64,000 nucleotides of DNA, from positions 248,001-312,000 of the forward strand of contig NZ_JAUSUW010000004.1 in assembly GCF_030814435.1 (NCBI RefSeq), written 5' to 3'. The notes under the pieces are model-generated. The model saw only the letters and a program-made list of their open reading frames with translations, was not told the DNA's origin and did no database searches. The translations under genes were made by a program, and so were the position numbers. Below, in pieces: positions 44,547 to 56,773 of this stretch. Positions within the stretch are counted from its first letter, which is position 1. Every line of letters begins with the position of its first letter. The stretch comes from Peteryoungia aggregata LMG 23059 (GTDB lineage: Bacteria > Pseudomonadota > Alphaproteobacteria > Rhizobiales > Rhizobiaceae).

Positions 44547-46160
44547 ATGCGTTTTCTTCCCGTCAGCCTGACTGTCCTCATCGTCGAATTGAAGGATCTC
44601 GACGAAACGCTGGCGCTCTTCGCGTCGCTTGAGGCCGAACCTGTGGCCGGTCTCATCGATGTCGTGCCTGCGGCCCGCACGCTGATGATCCGCTTCAATC
44701 CCCAGACGCTATCGGCAGAGAGGCTGGCTGCAGAGATTGCGCATCGCGACCTGTCTGCCAGGATCCCGCCGTCCGACATGCTGGTCGAAATCCCAGTCAC
44801 CTATGACGGGGAGGACCTGAACGACGTCGCTGATCTCACCGGGCTCTCCGTCAACGAAGTGATCGAGCGGCATACTGCTAGCGAGTTCACGGTCGCCTTC
44901 TGCGGTTTTGCCCCCGGCTTCGGCTATCTGGTCGGCGGCGATCCTGCGCTTCAGGTACCGCGCCGGCAGAGCCCGCGCACCAGAATTCCCGCGGGCTCGG
45001 TGGCACTCGCAGGAGCCTTTTCCGGGGTCTATCCTCAGGCGAGCCCTGGCGGCTGGCAGATTATCGGTACGACGCCGCTCAAGATGTGGGATCTCACACG
45101 CGATCCTCCCGCACTCTTCCAGCCGGGCTATAGGGTGCGCTTCGTCGACACGGCAAAACGGCCACAGGCTGCGACTGCGACTGCGACTGCGACTGCGACG
45201 ATCCGGCCGGCGCCGGCCGTCGGCAACACGCTGGAGCCTGCCGCAACCATCACGGTGATCGCAGCCCCCATGCCTGCACTCGTGCAGGATCTCGGCCGCT
45301 TCGGGCAGGCGGGCCAGGGCGTGTCGTCATCCGGCGCTCTCGACCAAGGTGCGTTCAGGGCTGCGAATCGCGTGGTTGGCAACCCTGTCGGCACGGCCTG
45401 TCTTGAGATCACGCTTGGCGGGTTTTCCTTCGAGGTCTCCCAGCGCGCGGTTATGGCTCTGACAGGCGCCCCATGCCCGATCATGATCCGCGAAAAGGCC
45501 GGTCGCATGTTGAATGCCGATTGCTATCAGCCAGTCTCACTGGAGCCTGGCGATGTCGTGAGCCTCGGCTTCGCCCAGACAGGCGCGAGGAGTTATCTCG
45601 CATTCCGCGGGGGACTTGCCGTGCAACCGGTTCTGGACAGTGCCTCGACAGATACGCTGGCGCTCGTCGGTCCGGATCCTGTTGGTTCAGGGACGATTCT
45701 CGCCATCTGCGCGGGAACTGCGGGCCTTGTCCCCGTTTCATTGAACGAGACCCGGGCATTCGAGCCGCCGGCAGCTGGAGAAACGGTAACCCTCGACGTC
45801 GTCATGGGACCACGCAGCGACTGGTTCACGGAGCGCGGGATCGAGACGCTTGCGACCCAGGTCTTCGACGTGACCCCGCAATCCAACCGCGTCGGCATTC
45901 GTCTCTCCGGCGTCAAGCCTTTGGAGCGCAAGGACAAGACAGAGCTTCCCAGCGAGGGAACGGCCACCGGCGCCATCCAGGTGCCCCACAGCGGCCAGCC
46001 AGTGCTGTTTCTCGCCGATCATCCCCTGACCGGCGGATATCCGGTGATTGCAACGGTTGCGGAATATCATCACGACCTTGCCGGACAGATCCCGGTCAAT
46101 GCCAAAATCAGATTCCGGCCCGTGACGCAGTTCGCGGAGATCACCCCAGCGAGGGGCTGA
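44547..46160 (+). CDS. Fused 5-oxoprolinase subunits B and C (KipI-KipA fusion, biotin-dependent carboxyltransferase-like)
   Basis: 537 residues. Residues 1-205 are PxpB/KipI-like ([20 protein letters not shown], then [20 protein letters not shown]). Residues about 235-537 are PxpC/KipA-like ([20 protein letters not shown]). The join at residues 209-218 is an Ala-Thr linker encoded by a hexanucleotide repeat. The KipI-KipA pair is also the carboxyltransferase part of urea carboxylase. The next gene supplies biotin carboxylase and biotin carrier domains, so the enzyme may be a biotin-dependent carboxylase rather than a plain oxoprolinase. Confidence 0.87.
   Translation: MRFLPVSLTVLIVELKDLDETLALFASLEAEPVAGLIDVVPAARTLMIRFNPQTLSAERLAAEIAHRDLSARIPPSDMLVEIPVTYDGEDLNDVADLTGLSVNEVIERHTASEFTVAFCGFAPGFGYLVGGDPALQVPRRQSPRTRIPAGSVALAGAFSGVYPQASPGGWQIIGTTPLKMWDLTRDPPALFQPGYRVRFVDTAKRPQAATATATATATIRPAPAVGNTLEPAATITVIAAPMPALVQDLGRFGQAGQGVSSSGALDQGAFRAANRVVGNPVGTACLEITLGGFSFEVSQRAVMALTGAPCPIMIREKAGRMLNADCYQPVSLEPGDVVSLGFAQTGARSYLAFRGGLAVQPVLDSASTDTLALVGPDPVGSGTILAICAGTAGLVPVSLNETRAFEPPAAGETVTLDVVMGPRSDWFTERGIETLATQVFDVTPQSNRVGIRLSGVKPLERKDKTELPSEGTATGAIQVPHSGQPVLFLADHPLTGGYPVIATVAEYHHDLAGQIPVNAKIRFRPVTQFAEITPARG
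45171..45200 (+). repeat. GCGACT hexanucleotide tandem repeat at the pxpB-pxpC junction
   Basis: Four GCGACT units plus one GCGACG encode (Ala-Thr)5 in frame. Slippage would change linker length without breaking the frame. Confidence 0.9.
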
Positions 46161-46210
46161 ACCGACGCATGCAGACGATGAAGCCGCAAAGAGACAGTGA
46201 GGAGACCCCG

Positions 46211-47947
46211 ATGAAGAAAGTGCTGATCGCCAATCGCGGTGAGATTGCGGTGCGCATTATCCGCGCCTGTCGTGACCATGGCCTCAAGTCGGTCGCGGTC
46301 TATGCGGATCCTGACATGGACGCGATGTTTGTGGCGCTCGCCGACGAAGCCTATGGTCTCGGCGGCAGCCAGCCATCCGAAACCTATCTCGATATCAGAA
46401 AGCTTCTGGAGATTGCGCGCAAGTCGGGTGCCGATGCCGTCCACCCGGGCTATGGATTTCTCTCGGAACGGGCGGAATTCGCTCGCGCGGTGCAGGAGGC
46501 AGGCCTGACCTGGATCGGCCCGGATCCACATGTGATCGAAGCACTCGGCGACAAGGTGGAAGCACGCAGGATCGCGCTGTCCGTCGGCGCACCACTGGTG
46601 GCCGGCAGCGACGGACCGGTGGAGTCGGCGGCTGAAGTTGTGGCCTTCGCCGAACAGCACGGGCTCCCGGTTGCCATCAAGGCCGCCCATGGCGGCGGCG
46701 GGCGCGGACTGAAGGTCGCCTGGAAGATGGAGGAGGTGGCGGAACTCTACGAGTCCGCAGTTCGCGAGGCAAAGGCCGCCTTCGGTCGCGGCGAGTGTTT
46801 CCTCGAGCGCTTCCTTGATCGGCCGCGTCACATTGAAGCCCAGGTCCTTGCCGACAGACACGGCAACGTGGTGGTCTTGGGGACACGGGACTGTTCGCTC
46901 CAGCGCCGAAACCAGAAGCTCGTCGAAGAGGCACCGGCCCCCTTCATCACCGACCTGCAACGCCGGTCAATCCACGAGGCAGCCCGCAGCATATGCGCTG
47001 CGGCAGGATACTCAGGCGCCGGGACCGTGGAATTCCTGCTCGGCGTTGACGGCACGATCTCCTTCCTCGAAGTGAATACTCGCCTGCAAGTGGAGCACCC
47101 GGTCACCGAAGAGACGACAGGTATCGACCTCGTCATTGAACAGTTCCGGATTGCAGAGGGCGCAAGGCTCTCGGTAACAGAGACCCCCGCCCCGCGCGGT
47201 CATTCGATCGAGTTCCGCATCAATGCCGAAGATCCGGGCCGTGGCTTTCTGCCAACACCCGGCAGCATCACGCGCTTCGATCCGCCGTCTGGTCCTGGGG
47301 TTCGCCTCGATACCGGTGTGACCAGCGGCTCGACAGTGCCAGGCACCTTTGATTCCCTGATGGCCAAGCTGATCGTCACCGGAGCGACCCGCGAGCAGGC
47401 GCTGGCACGGGCCCGTCGCGCCCTTGCCGAGTTCCGGATCGAGGGTGTGGCCACGGTCCTGCCCTTCCATCGCGCAGCGATGGAGAGCCGGGACTTCACC
47501 GGTGAGGACGGTTTCGGCGTCCATACCCGATGGATCGAAACCGAATTTGCCGACATGCTCACGCCCGCCGCCCGTCCCGAGCCGCTTTTCGAAGCCTCCC
47601 TGATCCGCACGCATGTGGAAATCGACGGAAGGCGGCACGAACTGGCCATCCCCACGGTTCTCCTGTCTGGCCTCCGCGGATTGGCCGGCGGGAGCGACGG
47701 CGACGCCGGATCGTCATCGGCGAAGGCCGAAGATGCGTCCAGCATCACGGCACCCATTTCCGGAACACTGCAGGCCTTCAAGGTTGAAGACGGCGCAACC
47801 GTCGAGGCCGGCGCACTCGTCGCCGTCATGGAGGCGATGAAGATGGAAACACAGGTAACGGCTCTGCGCGCCGGACGCGTGAAGCTAGTCGCCAGCATCG
47901 GCACTTATGTTCAGGCAGGCGCGGAAATCGCCCGCTTCGAGGACTGA
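46211..47947 (+). CDS. Biotin carboxylase with C-terminal biotin carrier domain
   Basis: 578 residues. The biotin carboxylase part (1 to about 450) opens with [20 protein letters not shown], has the ATP loop [14 protein letters not shown] and the [16 protein letters not shown] catalytic block. After a linker, the last 75 residues form a biotinyl domain with EAMKMET, the Lys being biotinylated. GAGGAG precedes the ATG. It lacks a carboxyltransferase of its own and follows the KipI-KipA fusion, which is the likely partner. Confidence 0.92.
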   Translation: MKKVLIANRGEIAVRIIRACRDHGLKSVAVYADPDMDAMFVALADEAYGLGGSQPSETYLDIRKLLEIARKSGADAVHPGYGFLSERAEFARAVQEAGLTWIGPDPHVIEALGDKVEARRIALSVGAPLVAGSDGPVESAAEVVAFAEQHGLPVAIKAAHGGGGRGLKVAWKMEEVAELYESAVREAKAAFGRGECFLERFLDRPRHIEAQVLADRHGNVVVLGTRDCSLQRRNQKLVEEAPAPFITDLQRRSIHEAARSICAAAGYSGAGTVEFLLGVDGTISFLEVNTRLQVEHPVTEETTGIDLVIEQFRIAEGARLSVTETPAPRGHSIEFRINAEDPGRGFLPTPGSITRFDPPSGPGVRLDTGVTSGSTVPGTFDSLMAKLIVTGATREQALARARRALAEFRIEGVATVLPFHRAAMESRDFTGEDGFGVHTRWIETEFADMLTPAARPEPLFEASLIRTHVEIDGRRHELAIPTVLLSGLRGLAGGSDGDAGSSSAKAEDASSITAPISGTLQAFKVEDGATVEAGALVAVMEAMKMETQVTALRAGRVKLVASIGTYVQAGAEIARFED

Positions 47948-47964
47948 GCGGTACCGGAAAAGCA

Positions 47965-47989
47965 AACGCCCGCGTCAGGCGCGGGCGTT
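47965..47989. terminator. Bidirectional terminator between carboxylase and hydratase-lyase genes
   Basis: A perfect 10-bp stem AACGCCCGCG / CGCGGGCGTT with a 5-nt loop lies between two converging genes. A T-rich tail follows on the minus strand. Confidence 0.75.
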
Positions 47990-48012
47990 CCATGGTCAAC
48001 GTCTGGCCAGCA

Positions 48013-48840
48013 TCAGCGTTTGTAGGCGCCGAGACCCGGGCGGTAGGACTTGTCGTCGAGGAACTGCTTCAGGCCTTCGGCGCGGCCATTGCTCTTGTCG
48101 AGGAAGAGCATCTGTTCGAGCTTCGCGTAGATGTAGTCGTCCGCCTGCTCCCAGGGCATGTTGCGCACACGCTTGAACGTATCCTTGGCCGCCTTGAGAA
48201 CCACCGGGTTCTTTTCCAGGAGGCTCGCGCACAAGGCACGCACACGGGTTTCCAGATCCGCGAGCGGCACTGACTCGTTGACGAGGCCCATCTCCCGAGC
48301 CTTCTGGCCGCCGAAATTTTCGCCCGTCATGATGTAGTAGAGCGAATCACGATGGTTCATGACTTCTGCCACGGCGCGCGTGACGTTGCCGCCCGGCAGG
48401 ATGCCCCAGTTGATCTCTGAAAGGCCGAACACGGCCTCGTCGGCAGCAATTGCCAGGTCACAGGAAACCAGCGGCGTAAAGGCGCCGCCAAAGCACCAGC
48501 CATTGACCATGGCAATGGTTGGCTTTTCGAAATACATCAAGCGATTCCACCAGCCACCGGACTGACGTCGGCTCTTCAGCACGGCAGAGCGACCCTTGCC
48601 GTCGTTTTCACGGAAGTATTCCTTGAGATCCATGCCCGCCGACCAGGACTGGCCGGCGCCGCGCAGGACCAGTACGCCGCAGCGATCGTCGGCTTCGAGT
48701 TCGTCGAGCACTTCGAGCATGCGAACGTTGAGCGCCGGACTCATCGCATTGCGCTTCTCCGGACGGTTCAGCGTCACAAAGGCGATACCGTTGTCGAATT
48801 CGACCAGCACCGGATCTGGTTTGATGTTCGTGTCAGTCAT
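48013..48840 (-). CDS. ech: p-Hydroxycinnamoyl-CoA hydratase/lyase (feruloyl-CoA hydratase-lyase)
   Basis: 275 residues of the crotonase fold. The N-terminal ITFVTLNRPEKRNAMSP-like segment, SWSAGMDLKEYFRE and MVNGWCFGGAFTPLVSCDLA match known hydroxycinnamoyl-CoA hydratase-lyases, with the catalytic Glu region near FGLSEINWGILPGG. It hydrates feruloyl- or p-coumaroyl-CoA and releases acetyl-CoA with vanillin or 4-hydroxybenzaldehyde. AAGGAG precedes the start. It is 51 bp after the CoA ligase gene on the same strand. Confidence 0.92.
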   Translation of the reverse strand: MTDTNIKPDPVLVEFDNGIAFVTLNRPEKRNAMSPALNVRMLEVLDELEADDRCGVLVLRGAGQSWSAGMDLKEYFRENDGKGRSAVLKSRRQSGGWWNRLMYFEKPTIAMVNGWCFGGAFTPLVSCDLAIAADEAVFGLSEINWGILPGGNVTRAVAEVMNHRDSLYYIMTGENFGGQKAREMGLVNESVPLADLETRVRALCASLLEKNPVVLKAAKDTFKRVRNMPWEQADDYIYAKLEQMLFLDKSNGRAEGLKQFLDDKSYRPGLGAYKR

Positions 48841-48891
48841 GATTGGCTCCTTGTGGCATGTCGCTGGGCGTTGATACGCGATCTTGGTTGT

Positions 48892-50448
48892 TCAGTTGCT
48901 GGCATGAGCCTGGCGCAGGATGTGCTTTTGCGCCTTGCCGGATGCTGTTCGCGGGATCTGGTCGAGGAATACGATACGGGCTGGACGCTTGTACGACGCC
49001 AGACGTTCAGCACAGTGGGCGAGGATTTCCTCAGGGGAAGGCGGCTCATCCAGTGCCACGATGAAGGCTACACCGCACTCACCCCATTTGGGATCGGGAA
49101 GCCCAAGCACAGCGACATCACGGACCTTCGGATGCGCGCCGATCACGGCCTCGACCTCGGCGGGAAACACGTTCTCGCCACCGGAAATGTACATGTCCTT
49201 CAGCCGGTCAGGCACGTGGATCACGCCACCTTCGTCGCGTCGGCCGAGATCGCCGGTCCTGTACCAGTCGCCGACAAAGGCGCGGGCTGTGTCATCAGGC
49301 TTGTTCCAGTAGCCGGGAGTGACGGAGGGGCCCTTGACCCAGATTTCTCCGACCTCGCCATCCCGGATGTCCTGGCCGTCCTCGCCGACGAGGCGGACGG
49401 CAAGCAGCGGCGCAGGAAAACCGACGCTGCCGGGATAACGAGCAACCGCATCCCGGTCGAGCGGCATATGGATCGCAGTACCCGCTTCACTCATGCCATA
49501 GCCGTTGACCAGCGGAATACCATCTTCGAGAAAGGTCTCGATCAGCGCCGGAGAAAGGGGAGCGCCGCCGATGAAGATCGCCTGCAGGGCCTTGAGCGCC
49601 TTGGGGTCCCAGCCAGGTGCATTGCGGAGTGCGGCTGCCATCTGGGGCACTGCAAAGTAATGCGTCACGCCGAGTGCCGCATCCCCAAGCGTCGCCAGAG
49701 TGCGATCCGGCAAGAAGCGATCGGATATCACCAATCGTCCACCCATCATCAGGGTCGTACGCCCGATCGCGACGAGACCGATCGTATGGAAGAAGGGAAG
49801 GTCGCAAAGCGCCACAGTCCGGGTCGTCACTTCCCCCACGATGGCGAAATTGACCGCTGAAGCAAATGCATTGCGCCGGGTGATGATGACACCCTTCGGA
49901 CTACCGGTCGTGCCGGAGGTATAGAGCATGATGCAGGGAGCGTCCGCGTCAACAGCCACCGAGTCTGCCCGCTCCGTTCGAGATACGGCCTGCCGCCAGC
50001 CACCATCGCCATCAATGGCCATGATCGGCGGCAAGACATCACCGATCGCGGCCAGAACCGCTTCGAATTCGTTGTCGTGGACAATGAGCGTCGGCTCGCA
50101 ATCCGCGATGATCTGCCCGAGTTCGGCGGAACCCAACCGCCAGTTCAACGGCACGAAGACGTGACCGGCTCGCTGGCAAGCGAGACAGACGACGATCTGC
50201 TCGATGGAATTGCGGCCGAGAAACGCGATCCGCTGAGCGGCCACGCCGGATGTGGCCAATCTCGCAAGCAGTCCCGCCGCTCGTCCAACGAGATCATCAA
50301 GCGTGGCATAGGTCTCGTTGCGGCCGGAGGCAATCTCCAGCGCTGCCGAGCGATCCGGGCTGACCTTGGCGCGATATGTCAATGGATCGTCGGTCTCCAG
50401 ACCAACGGCACCCACCTCCGTCGTGGCCGACAGGAATTCAGGCTGCAT
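48892..50448 (-). CDS. fcs: Hydroxycinnamate (feruloyl/p-coumaroyl)-CoA ligase
   Basis: 518 residues of the ANL superfamily. The AMP loop is IMLYTSGTTGSPKGVI, a GYGMSEAGTAIH block follows, and the C-terminal SGGENVFPAEVEAVIG and PRTASGKAQKH (catalytic Lys) are present. With the downstream hydratase-lyase it activates hydroxycinnamic acids. I chose the ATG at 50448, preceded by GGGAGGAAAT. The substrate assignment rests on neighbours. Confidence 0.87.
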   Translation of the reverse strand: MQPEFLSATTEVGAVGLETDDPLTYRAKVSPDRSAALEIASGRNETYATLDDLVGRAAGLLARLATSGVAAQRIAFLGRNSIEQIVVCLACQRAGHVFVPLNWRLGSAELGQIIADCEPTLIVHDNEFEAVLAAIGDVLPPIMAIDGDGGWRQAVSRTERADSVAVDADAPCIMLYTSGTTGSPKGVIITRRNAFASAVNFAIVGEVTTRTVALCDLPFFHTIGLVAIGRTTLMMGGRLVISDRFLPDRTLATLGDAALGVTHYFAVPQMAAALRNAPGWDPKALKALQAIFIGGAPLSPALIETFLEDGIPLVNGYGMSEAGTAIHMPLDRDAVARYPGSVGFPAPLLAVRLVGEDGQDIRDGEVGEIWVKGPSVTPGYWNKPDDTARAFVGDWYRTGDLGRRDEGGVIHVPDRLKDMYISGGENVFPAEVEAVIGAHPKVRDVAVLGLPDPKWGECGVAFIVALDEPPSPEEILAHCAERLASYKRPARIVFLDQIPRTASGKAQKHILRQAHASN

Positions 50449-50493
50449 GTATTTCCTCCCGATCGCCACCCCTCAGGGTCTCCAGGGCGATTT

Positions 50494-50508
50494 GTATGTT
50501 ATGCATAC
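50494..50508. promoter_or_regulatory. Candidate MarR operator upstream of the CoA ligase gene (GTATG-N5-CATAC)
   Basis: A perfect 5-bp-arm dyad containing TATGCATA lies 46 bp upstream of the ligase start and between it and the divergent MarR gene. MarR regulators of hydroxycinnamate genes usually bind here and are released by the acyl-CoA. Confidence 0.5.
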
Positions 50509-50608
50509 TATTTTGCATTCTGAAGTTTGACAAGAGTGAATTTGACTGTTGCAGTCGAAAGTGTTCATGAATGAGGAGCATATTCGATGCCACATAAGTG
50601 GAAGAGCA

Positions 50609-51121
50609 ATGACTCGACATAATGACCTGAAGCCAGCCAATGACGACGGTGTTTTCGAAGTCGGTGCCCCCTTGCGCACGGGGCGCCTCGACGAGATCCT
50701 CGGTTTCCATCTGCGCATGGCTAATGTCGCAATCTACCAGGATTATTCGGCAGCTATGGGAGACCTGGGGCTAACGCAGAAGCAGTTCGCCGTGCTCGAA
50801 CTGATTGCCGCAAACCCGAAGGTCAGCCAGATCGACATCGCCAACCAACTCAGCATGGATCGTGCCACGATGATGGCATTGGTCAACCGTCTTGAAAGCC
50901 GAAACCTGCTTGAACGGCGACCTTCCTCGGTAGACAGGCGACGCCAGGAGCTTCTCCTGACGTCGGCCGGGATCGAGATCCTCAAGCAGGCCCGGAATAT
51001 TCAGGAGCAGCACGAACTGCGCTTCACCTCACGCTTTTCAGCCGAAGAACTGGAACACTTCATCAATGGCCTGAAGCGCATCTATTCCGACATCGTGCCT
51101 GGAACGGGCGATATCGACTGA
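50609..51121 (+). CDS. MarR-family regulator of hydroxycinnamate catabolism
   Basis: 170 residues from the ATG at 50609, which has GGAAGAG just upstream; TTG and ATG codons further 5' (50549, 50567) could extend it. The winged helix holds IDIANQLSMDRATMMALVNR and the wing RRPSSVDRRRQELLLT. It is divergent from the ligase/hydratase-lyase operon and converges on the aldehyde dehydrogenase gene. A role as acyl-CoA-sensing repressor (FerR/CouR-like) is inferred. Confidence 0.88.
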   Translation: MTRHNDLKPANDDGVFEVGAPLRTGRLDEILGFHLRMANVAIYQDYSAAMGDLGLTQKQFAVLELIAANPKVSQIDIANQLSMDRATMMALVNRLESRNLLERRPSSVDRRRQELLLTSAGIEILKQARNIQEQHELRFTSRFSAEELEHFINGLKRIYSDIVPGTGDID

Positions 51122-51144
51122 AACCGAGAAAGCCTCAAACGAAA

Positions 51145-51167
51145 ACGGCCGCCCTGGGGGCGGCCGT
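51145..51167. terminator. Bidirectional terminator between marR and aldehyde dehydrogenase genes
   Basis: A perfect 10-bp stem ACGGCCGCCC / GGGCGGCCGT with a 3-nt loop, flanked by an A-run and by CTTAT, lies between converging genes. Confidence 0.8.
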
Positions 51168-51180
51168 CTTATGAAGTCCC

Positions 51181-52632
51181 TCAGAAGGGATAGTGCTGGT
51201 TCGGATCTTCGATGGTGATCCAGCGCAACTCGGTAAACTCCGTGATCGCAGCCTTGCCGCCGAAGCGACCGTAACCACTGCCCTTGACGCCACCGAAGGG
51301 CATCTGCGGCTCATCGAACACCGTCGGTCCGTTGATGTGGCAAATACCGGATTCGATGCGCGCAGCAACAGCGAGCGCACGGCGGATGTCGCGGCTGAAC
51401 ACAGCGCCGGAAAGACCGTATTCGGTGTCATTGGCGATGCGGATTGCTTCTTCTTCGCCCTTCACGCGAATGATCGGCTTCACCGGTCCGAAGCTTTCTT
51501 CCGAATACATGCGCATCTCAGGGGTCACGCCATCAAGCAACGTGGCCTCGACAACGCTGCCTTCACGCTTGCCGCCGGCCACCAGCTTGGCGCCCTTGGA
51601 TACCGCATCCGCGATCAACTCATCCATCTTCTTCGCCGATTCCAGGCTGATCAGCGAGCCGAGGACGACATGACCCTTCGGATCACCAGCCGGAAGCTTG
51701 GAGGCCTTGGCCGCGAGCTTGGTGACGAATTCCTCCGCAATCGACTCGTCGACGATGATACGCTCGGTCGACATGCAGATCTGGCCCATGTTGGCGAAGG
51801 CGCCGAAGGCTGCCGCATTGACGGCTGCATCGATGTCTGCATCGTCGAGGATGACGAGAGGTGCCTTGCCGCCAAGCTCCAGAAGGGCAGGCTTCAGGTG
51901 GCGACCGCAGAGCTCACCGATGATCTTGCCAACCTTCGTCGAGCCGGTGAAATTGACGCGCTTGACGGCGGGATTGGTGATCAGAGCCTCGACGATCTGG
52001 GGCGCATCTTCCGGAGCATTGGTGATAACGCTGATGACACCGGTCGGAAGGCCCGCCTCGACAAGGCACTGGGCAATCAGACGATGGGTGCCGGGGCACT
52101 GCTCGGAGGCCTTCAGGATCACCGTATTGCCGCAGGCAAGCGGCATCGCGACGGCACGGGTACCCAGGATGATCGGAGCGTTCCAGGGCGCAATCCCAAG
52201 GCAGACACCAACGGCCTGACGCATGCCCATCGACAGGGAGCCCGGCTTGTTCGACGGGATGACCTCGCCCGAGATCTGGGTGGTCATCGAGGCAGCTTCA
52301 CGCAGCATGCTCGCGGCGACCATGACGTTGAAGGCACCCCAATGGCCGGTGGCGCCGGTTTCGGCGATCACGAGTTCGGAGAACTCGGCCGTCTTCGATT
52401 CCATGACGTCGGCGGCCTTCAGAAGGATCTTGCGGCGCTCGCCGGGACCTGTCTTGGACCAAGCCGGAAACGCGGCAGAAGCAGCGTCGACGGCGGCCTT
52501 CACATCTTCGAGGCTTGCAGCCGAAGCCGTAGTGGCCACTTCCTGCGTAAAGGGATTGATGCGGGTAAAGGTCCGCCCACCTGCGGCCGCTTTTTCGGCA
52601 CCGTTAATCAACAGCGAGATATGCATGTTCAT
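51181..52632 (-). CDS. vdh: Vanillin / 4-hydroxybenzaldehyde dehydrogenase
   Basis: 483 residues of the aldehyde dehydrogenase superfamily. The general base is in LELGGKAPLVILDD and the nucleophilic Cys in NMGQICMSTERIIVDE. The NAD-binding FTGSTKVGKIIGE segment is intact. It oxidises the benzaldehyde from the hydratase-lyase to vanillate or 4-hydroxybenzoate. AAGGAGGAG lies 8 bases before the ATG at 52632. The exact aldehyde is inferred from context. Confidence 0.88.
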   Translation of the reverse strand: MNMHISLLINGAEKAAAGGRTFTRINPFTQEVATTASAASLEDVKAAVDAASAAFPAWSKTGPGERRKILLKAADVMESKTAEFSELVIAETGATGHWGAFNVMVAASMLREAASMTTQISGEVIPSNKPGSLSMGMRQAVGVCLGIAPWNAPIILGTRAVAMPLACGNTVILKASEQCPGTHRLIAQCLVEAGLPTGVISVITNAPEDAPQIVEALITNPAVKRVNFTGSTKVGKIIGELCGRHLKPALLELGGKAPLVILDDADIDAAVNAAAFGAFANMGQICMSTERIIVDESIAEEFVTKLAAKASKLPAGDPKGHVVLGSLISLESAKKMDELIADAVSKGAKLVAGGKREGSVVEATLLDGVTPEMRMYSEESFGPVKPIIRVKGEEEAIRIANDTEYGLSGAVFSRDIRRALAVAARIESGICHINGPTVFDEPQMPFGGVKGSGYGRFGGKAAITEFTELRWITIEDPNQHYPF

Positions 52633-52751
52633 GATGAGATCTCCTCCTTGTGTTGTTTCGCTCGCACGCCGGGTCACCCGCCTGCGACCTTTCTACTCGA
52701 CCCCGTCGGTTGATACCGACCCCCACCCGGGCAGAGCAGCTACGTTCACAA

Positions 52752-52774
52752 CGGGATCCCTCCAAAGGATCCCG
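52752..52774. terminator. Hairpin between pobA and aldehyde dehydrogenase genes
   Basis: A perfect 8-bp stem CGGGATCC / GGATCCCG with a 7-nt loop; the plus-strand side runs into CTTATTTTGT. It lies downstream of pobA and upstream of vdh on the minus strand, where it could terminate pobA transcription or sit in the vdh leader. Confidence 0.5.
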
Positions 52775-52792
52775 CTTATTTTGTAAGTCTAG

Positions 52793-52809
52793 CAAACAAT
52801 TGATGTTTG
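52793..52809. promoter_or_regulatory. Candidate operator upstream of vdh (CAAACA-N5-TGTTTG)
   Basis: A perfect 6-bp-arm inverted repeat in the AT-rich gap between pobA and vdh. It could be a regulator site for the vdh promoter. Confidence 0.4.
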
Positions 52810-52840
52810 GCAAGTGATCATTCGACCGACCTCCGGCCGG

Positions 52841-55043
<2,203 letters not shown>

Positions 55044-55057
<14 letters not shown>

Positions 55058-56645
55058 ACAGGTCGATGAGGACCTTCCGCATCTCGTTCATCGGCCATTC
55101 GCGTGCCCGCTCACCCGGAACCATGCCGGCGTCGAAACCTTGGGCTTCGAAGCGAGCGATGAAGTCCCGATCTGCGCTGATGACGTGAATGGGTACTGCA
55201 CGCGAAGCATTCGGGCCGGTAATGATGGCGGCCGGCTGATGATCACCGAGAATGACGAATACCGTATCCTTGCTGAAACGGGTCACATAGCTGCCGAGTG
55301 TCTGGAGCGAATAGTCTATGGTTTCGATATACTGCCGCCGTACCCGTTGCGGATCAGACCAGACGACGGACGGCGGATCTCCACTGGTCGCCTGCTCGTT
55401 GAAGACGCTCCCGTCGCCGACAGCCTCCCAGGCGACGAGGCGGGGCACCGGCGTCCAGGGTGCATGGCTTGAAATGAGGGCGATTTCCGCCATCACCTTC
55501 TCGCCAGCCAAGCGGGCCGGCGCGCGGCCAAACTGCTCGAAGGCCGCCAGCGTAAACTGATCCGGCATCGTGACCCAGTTAAAGGGTTTGCCGCGGTACT
55601 GCAGATCGGCAGCGGCCAGTATCTGGCGATAACCGTAATAGGCCGCCTCCGGCCAATCCATCGTGATCGCAGGCATCGCTGCGATACTCTTCCAGCCGGC
55701 TTCGGCAAAAAGCCGGTTGAGGCTGGGCTGATTGCTGATCATCAGTCGATCATAGCGGGCCTGGCTGTCGATCCAGAGACCCGACAGCAGCGTGCCATGG
55801 GCAAGCCAGCTCAGGCCTCCGACCGTGGGCGATGTCACCCAGGCGCTGGCAGAAACCAGGCCAGCCTCACTGATCTGCCTTTCAACGGCCTCCAGCCGAG
55901 GCACGGCAAGGCCGGCATAGCGCGGATCTTCAATGGCCGAACGACCATAGGACTCGACGAAGATCAAAACGAAGTCCCGGCCCTTCAGCCCGGCAAACAA
56001 ACCGTTTCCCTGACGGGGCTCCACCCCTTTGGCCAGGGCGATCTCGAAGACATGCATATCCTCGATCGACTTGACCACGAGCGCCAGGCGCGCGCTCAGA
56101 TAGGACGGCATGCGGGCGTCGATCCGCGGGACGTTGCCGAGATAGGCGGCGCCACCGGCAAGCGCAACGGCAGCAAATGCCAGGATCAACCAAGAACGCG
56201 TCGGACGCGGCGTCTCGGCAAGCCAGCGGGCGGCGCGTAGAAACACGAGCGGGAGGAGGATGAGGCAAAGAACAGCAACCAAGACACCCGCAAAGGCCGC
56301 AAGCGTCCCGACCGTCCCCGACATCAGATTCCAGCCATCCGCCATCATCTTGATATCGAGATAGGGATTGAATGGACGTTGAAAGGCCGCCTGCGTGCCG
56401 ATGTCCGCCAGTCTGAGGAACAGGACAAGGAAAAGAAAGAGCCCGGAAATGAGTGCGACAGACTTTCGAAGCCGCAGAGGACTGAAGAGCAGAAGCAACA
56501 TGGCCAGTGGCCATTCAAGCGGCAGGCGGAAAAACGCCTGCCAGCCGATCGCATCCGGATGATCCGGCAGGGTAAAGGCGAGCCATGCGATGATCGAGAC
56601 GATAAGGGTTCCGGCAAAAGTCCGAATCTGCAGTCGAGCCGTCAT
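55044..56645 (-). CDS. LtaS-like membrane sulfatase / phosphoglycerol transferase family protein
   Basis: 533 residues from the ATG at 56645 (a start at 56663 is also possible). Four to five membrane helices (about 1-190) precede an alkaline-phosphatase-fold periplasmic domain. The metal and nucleophile regions are FVLIFVESYGRSAIED and SPTVGGLSWLAHGTLLSG, and VFVILGDHQPAAI carries the Asp-His pair. Relatives transfer phosphoglycerol or phosphoethanolamine to lipids or glycans, or cleave sulfate esters. The substrate is open. Longer frames would overlap the divergent flippase gene. Confidence 0.85.
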
Positions 56646-56773
56646 GGCTACAGGCCCCCGCATTCGGACCGCGAGACCTGGCCGTCCATTGTTGAACTGA
56701 TTAAGGTCCATCCCGTCCATTTTCGCGTATAGTTCACTGACGAGTTCAGATCGAATGATGAAAGCCCCGCCGC

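Noticed and set aside
48853..49860. 335-codon plus-strand frame opposite the CoA ligase gene
   Set aside because: The ligase carries the full set of adenylation motifs on the other strand; the frame is a high-GC shadow.
51193..52713. 506-codon plus-strand frame opposite the aldehyde dehydrogenase gene
   Set aside because: It is a shadow of a well-conserved dehydrogenase whose ribosome site and catalytic residues are on the minus strand.
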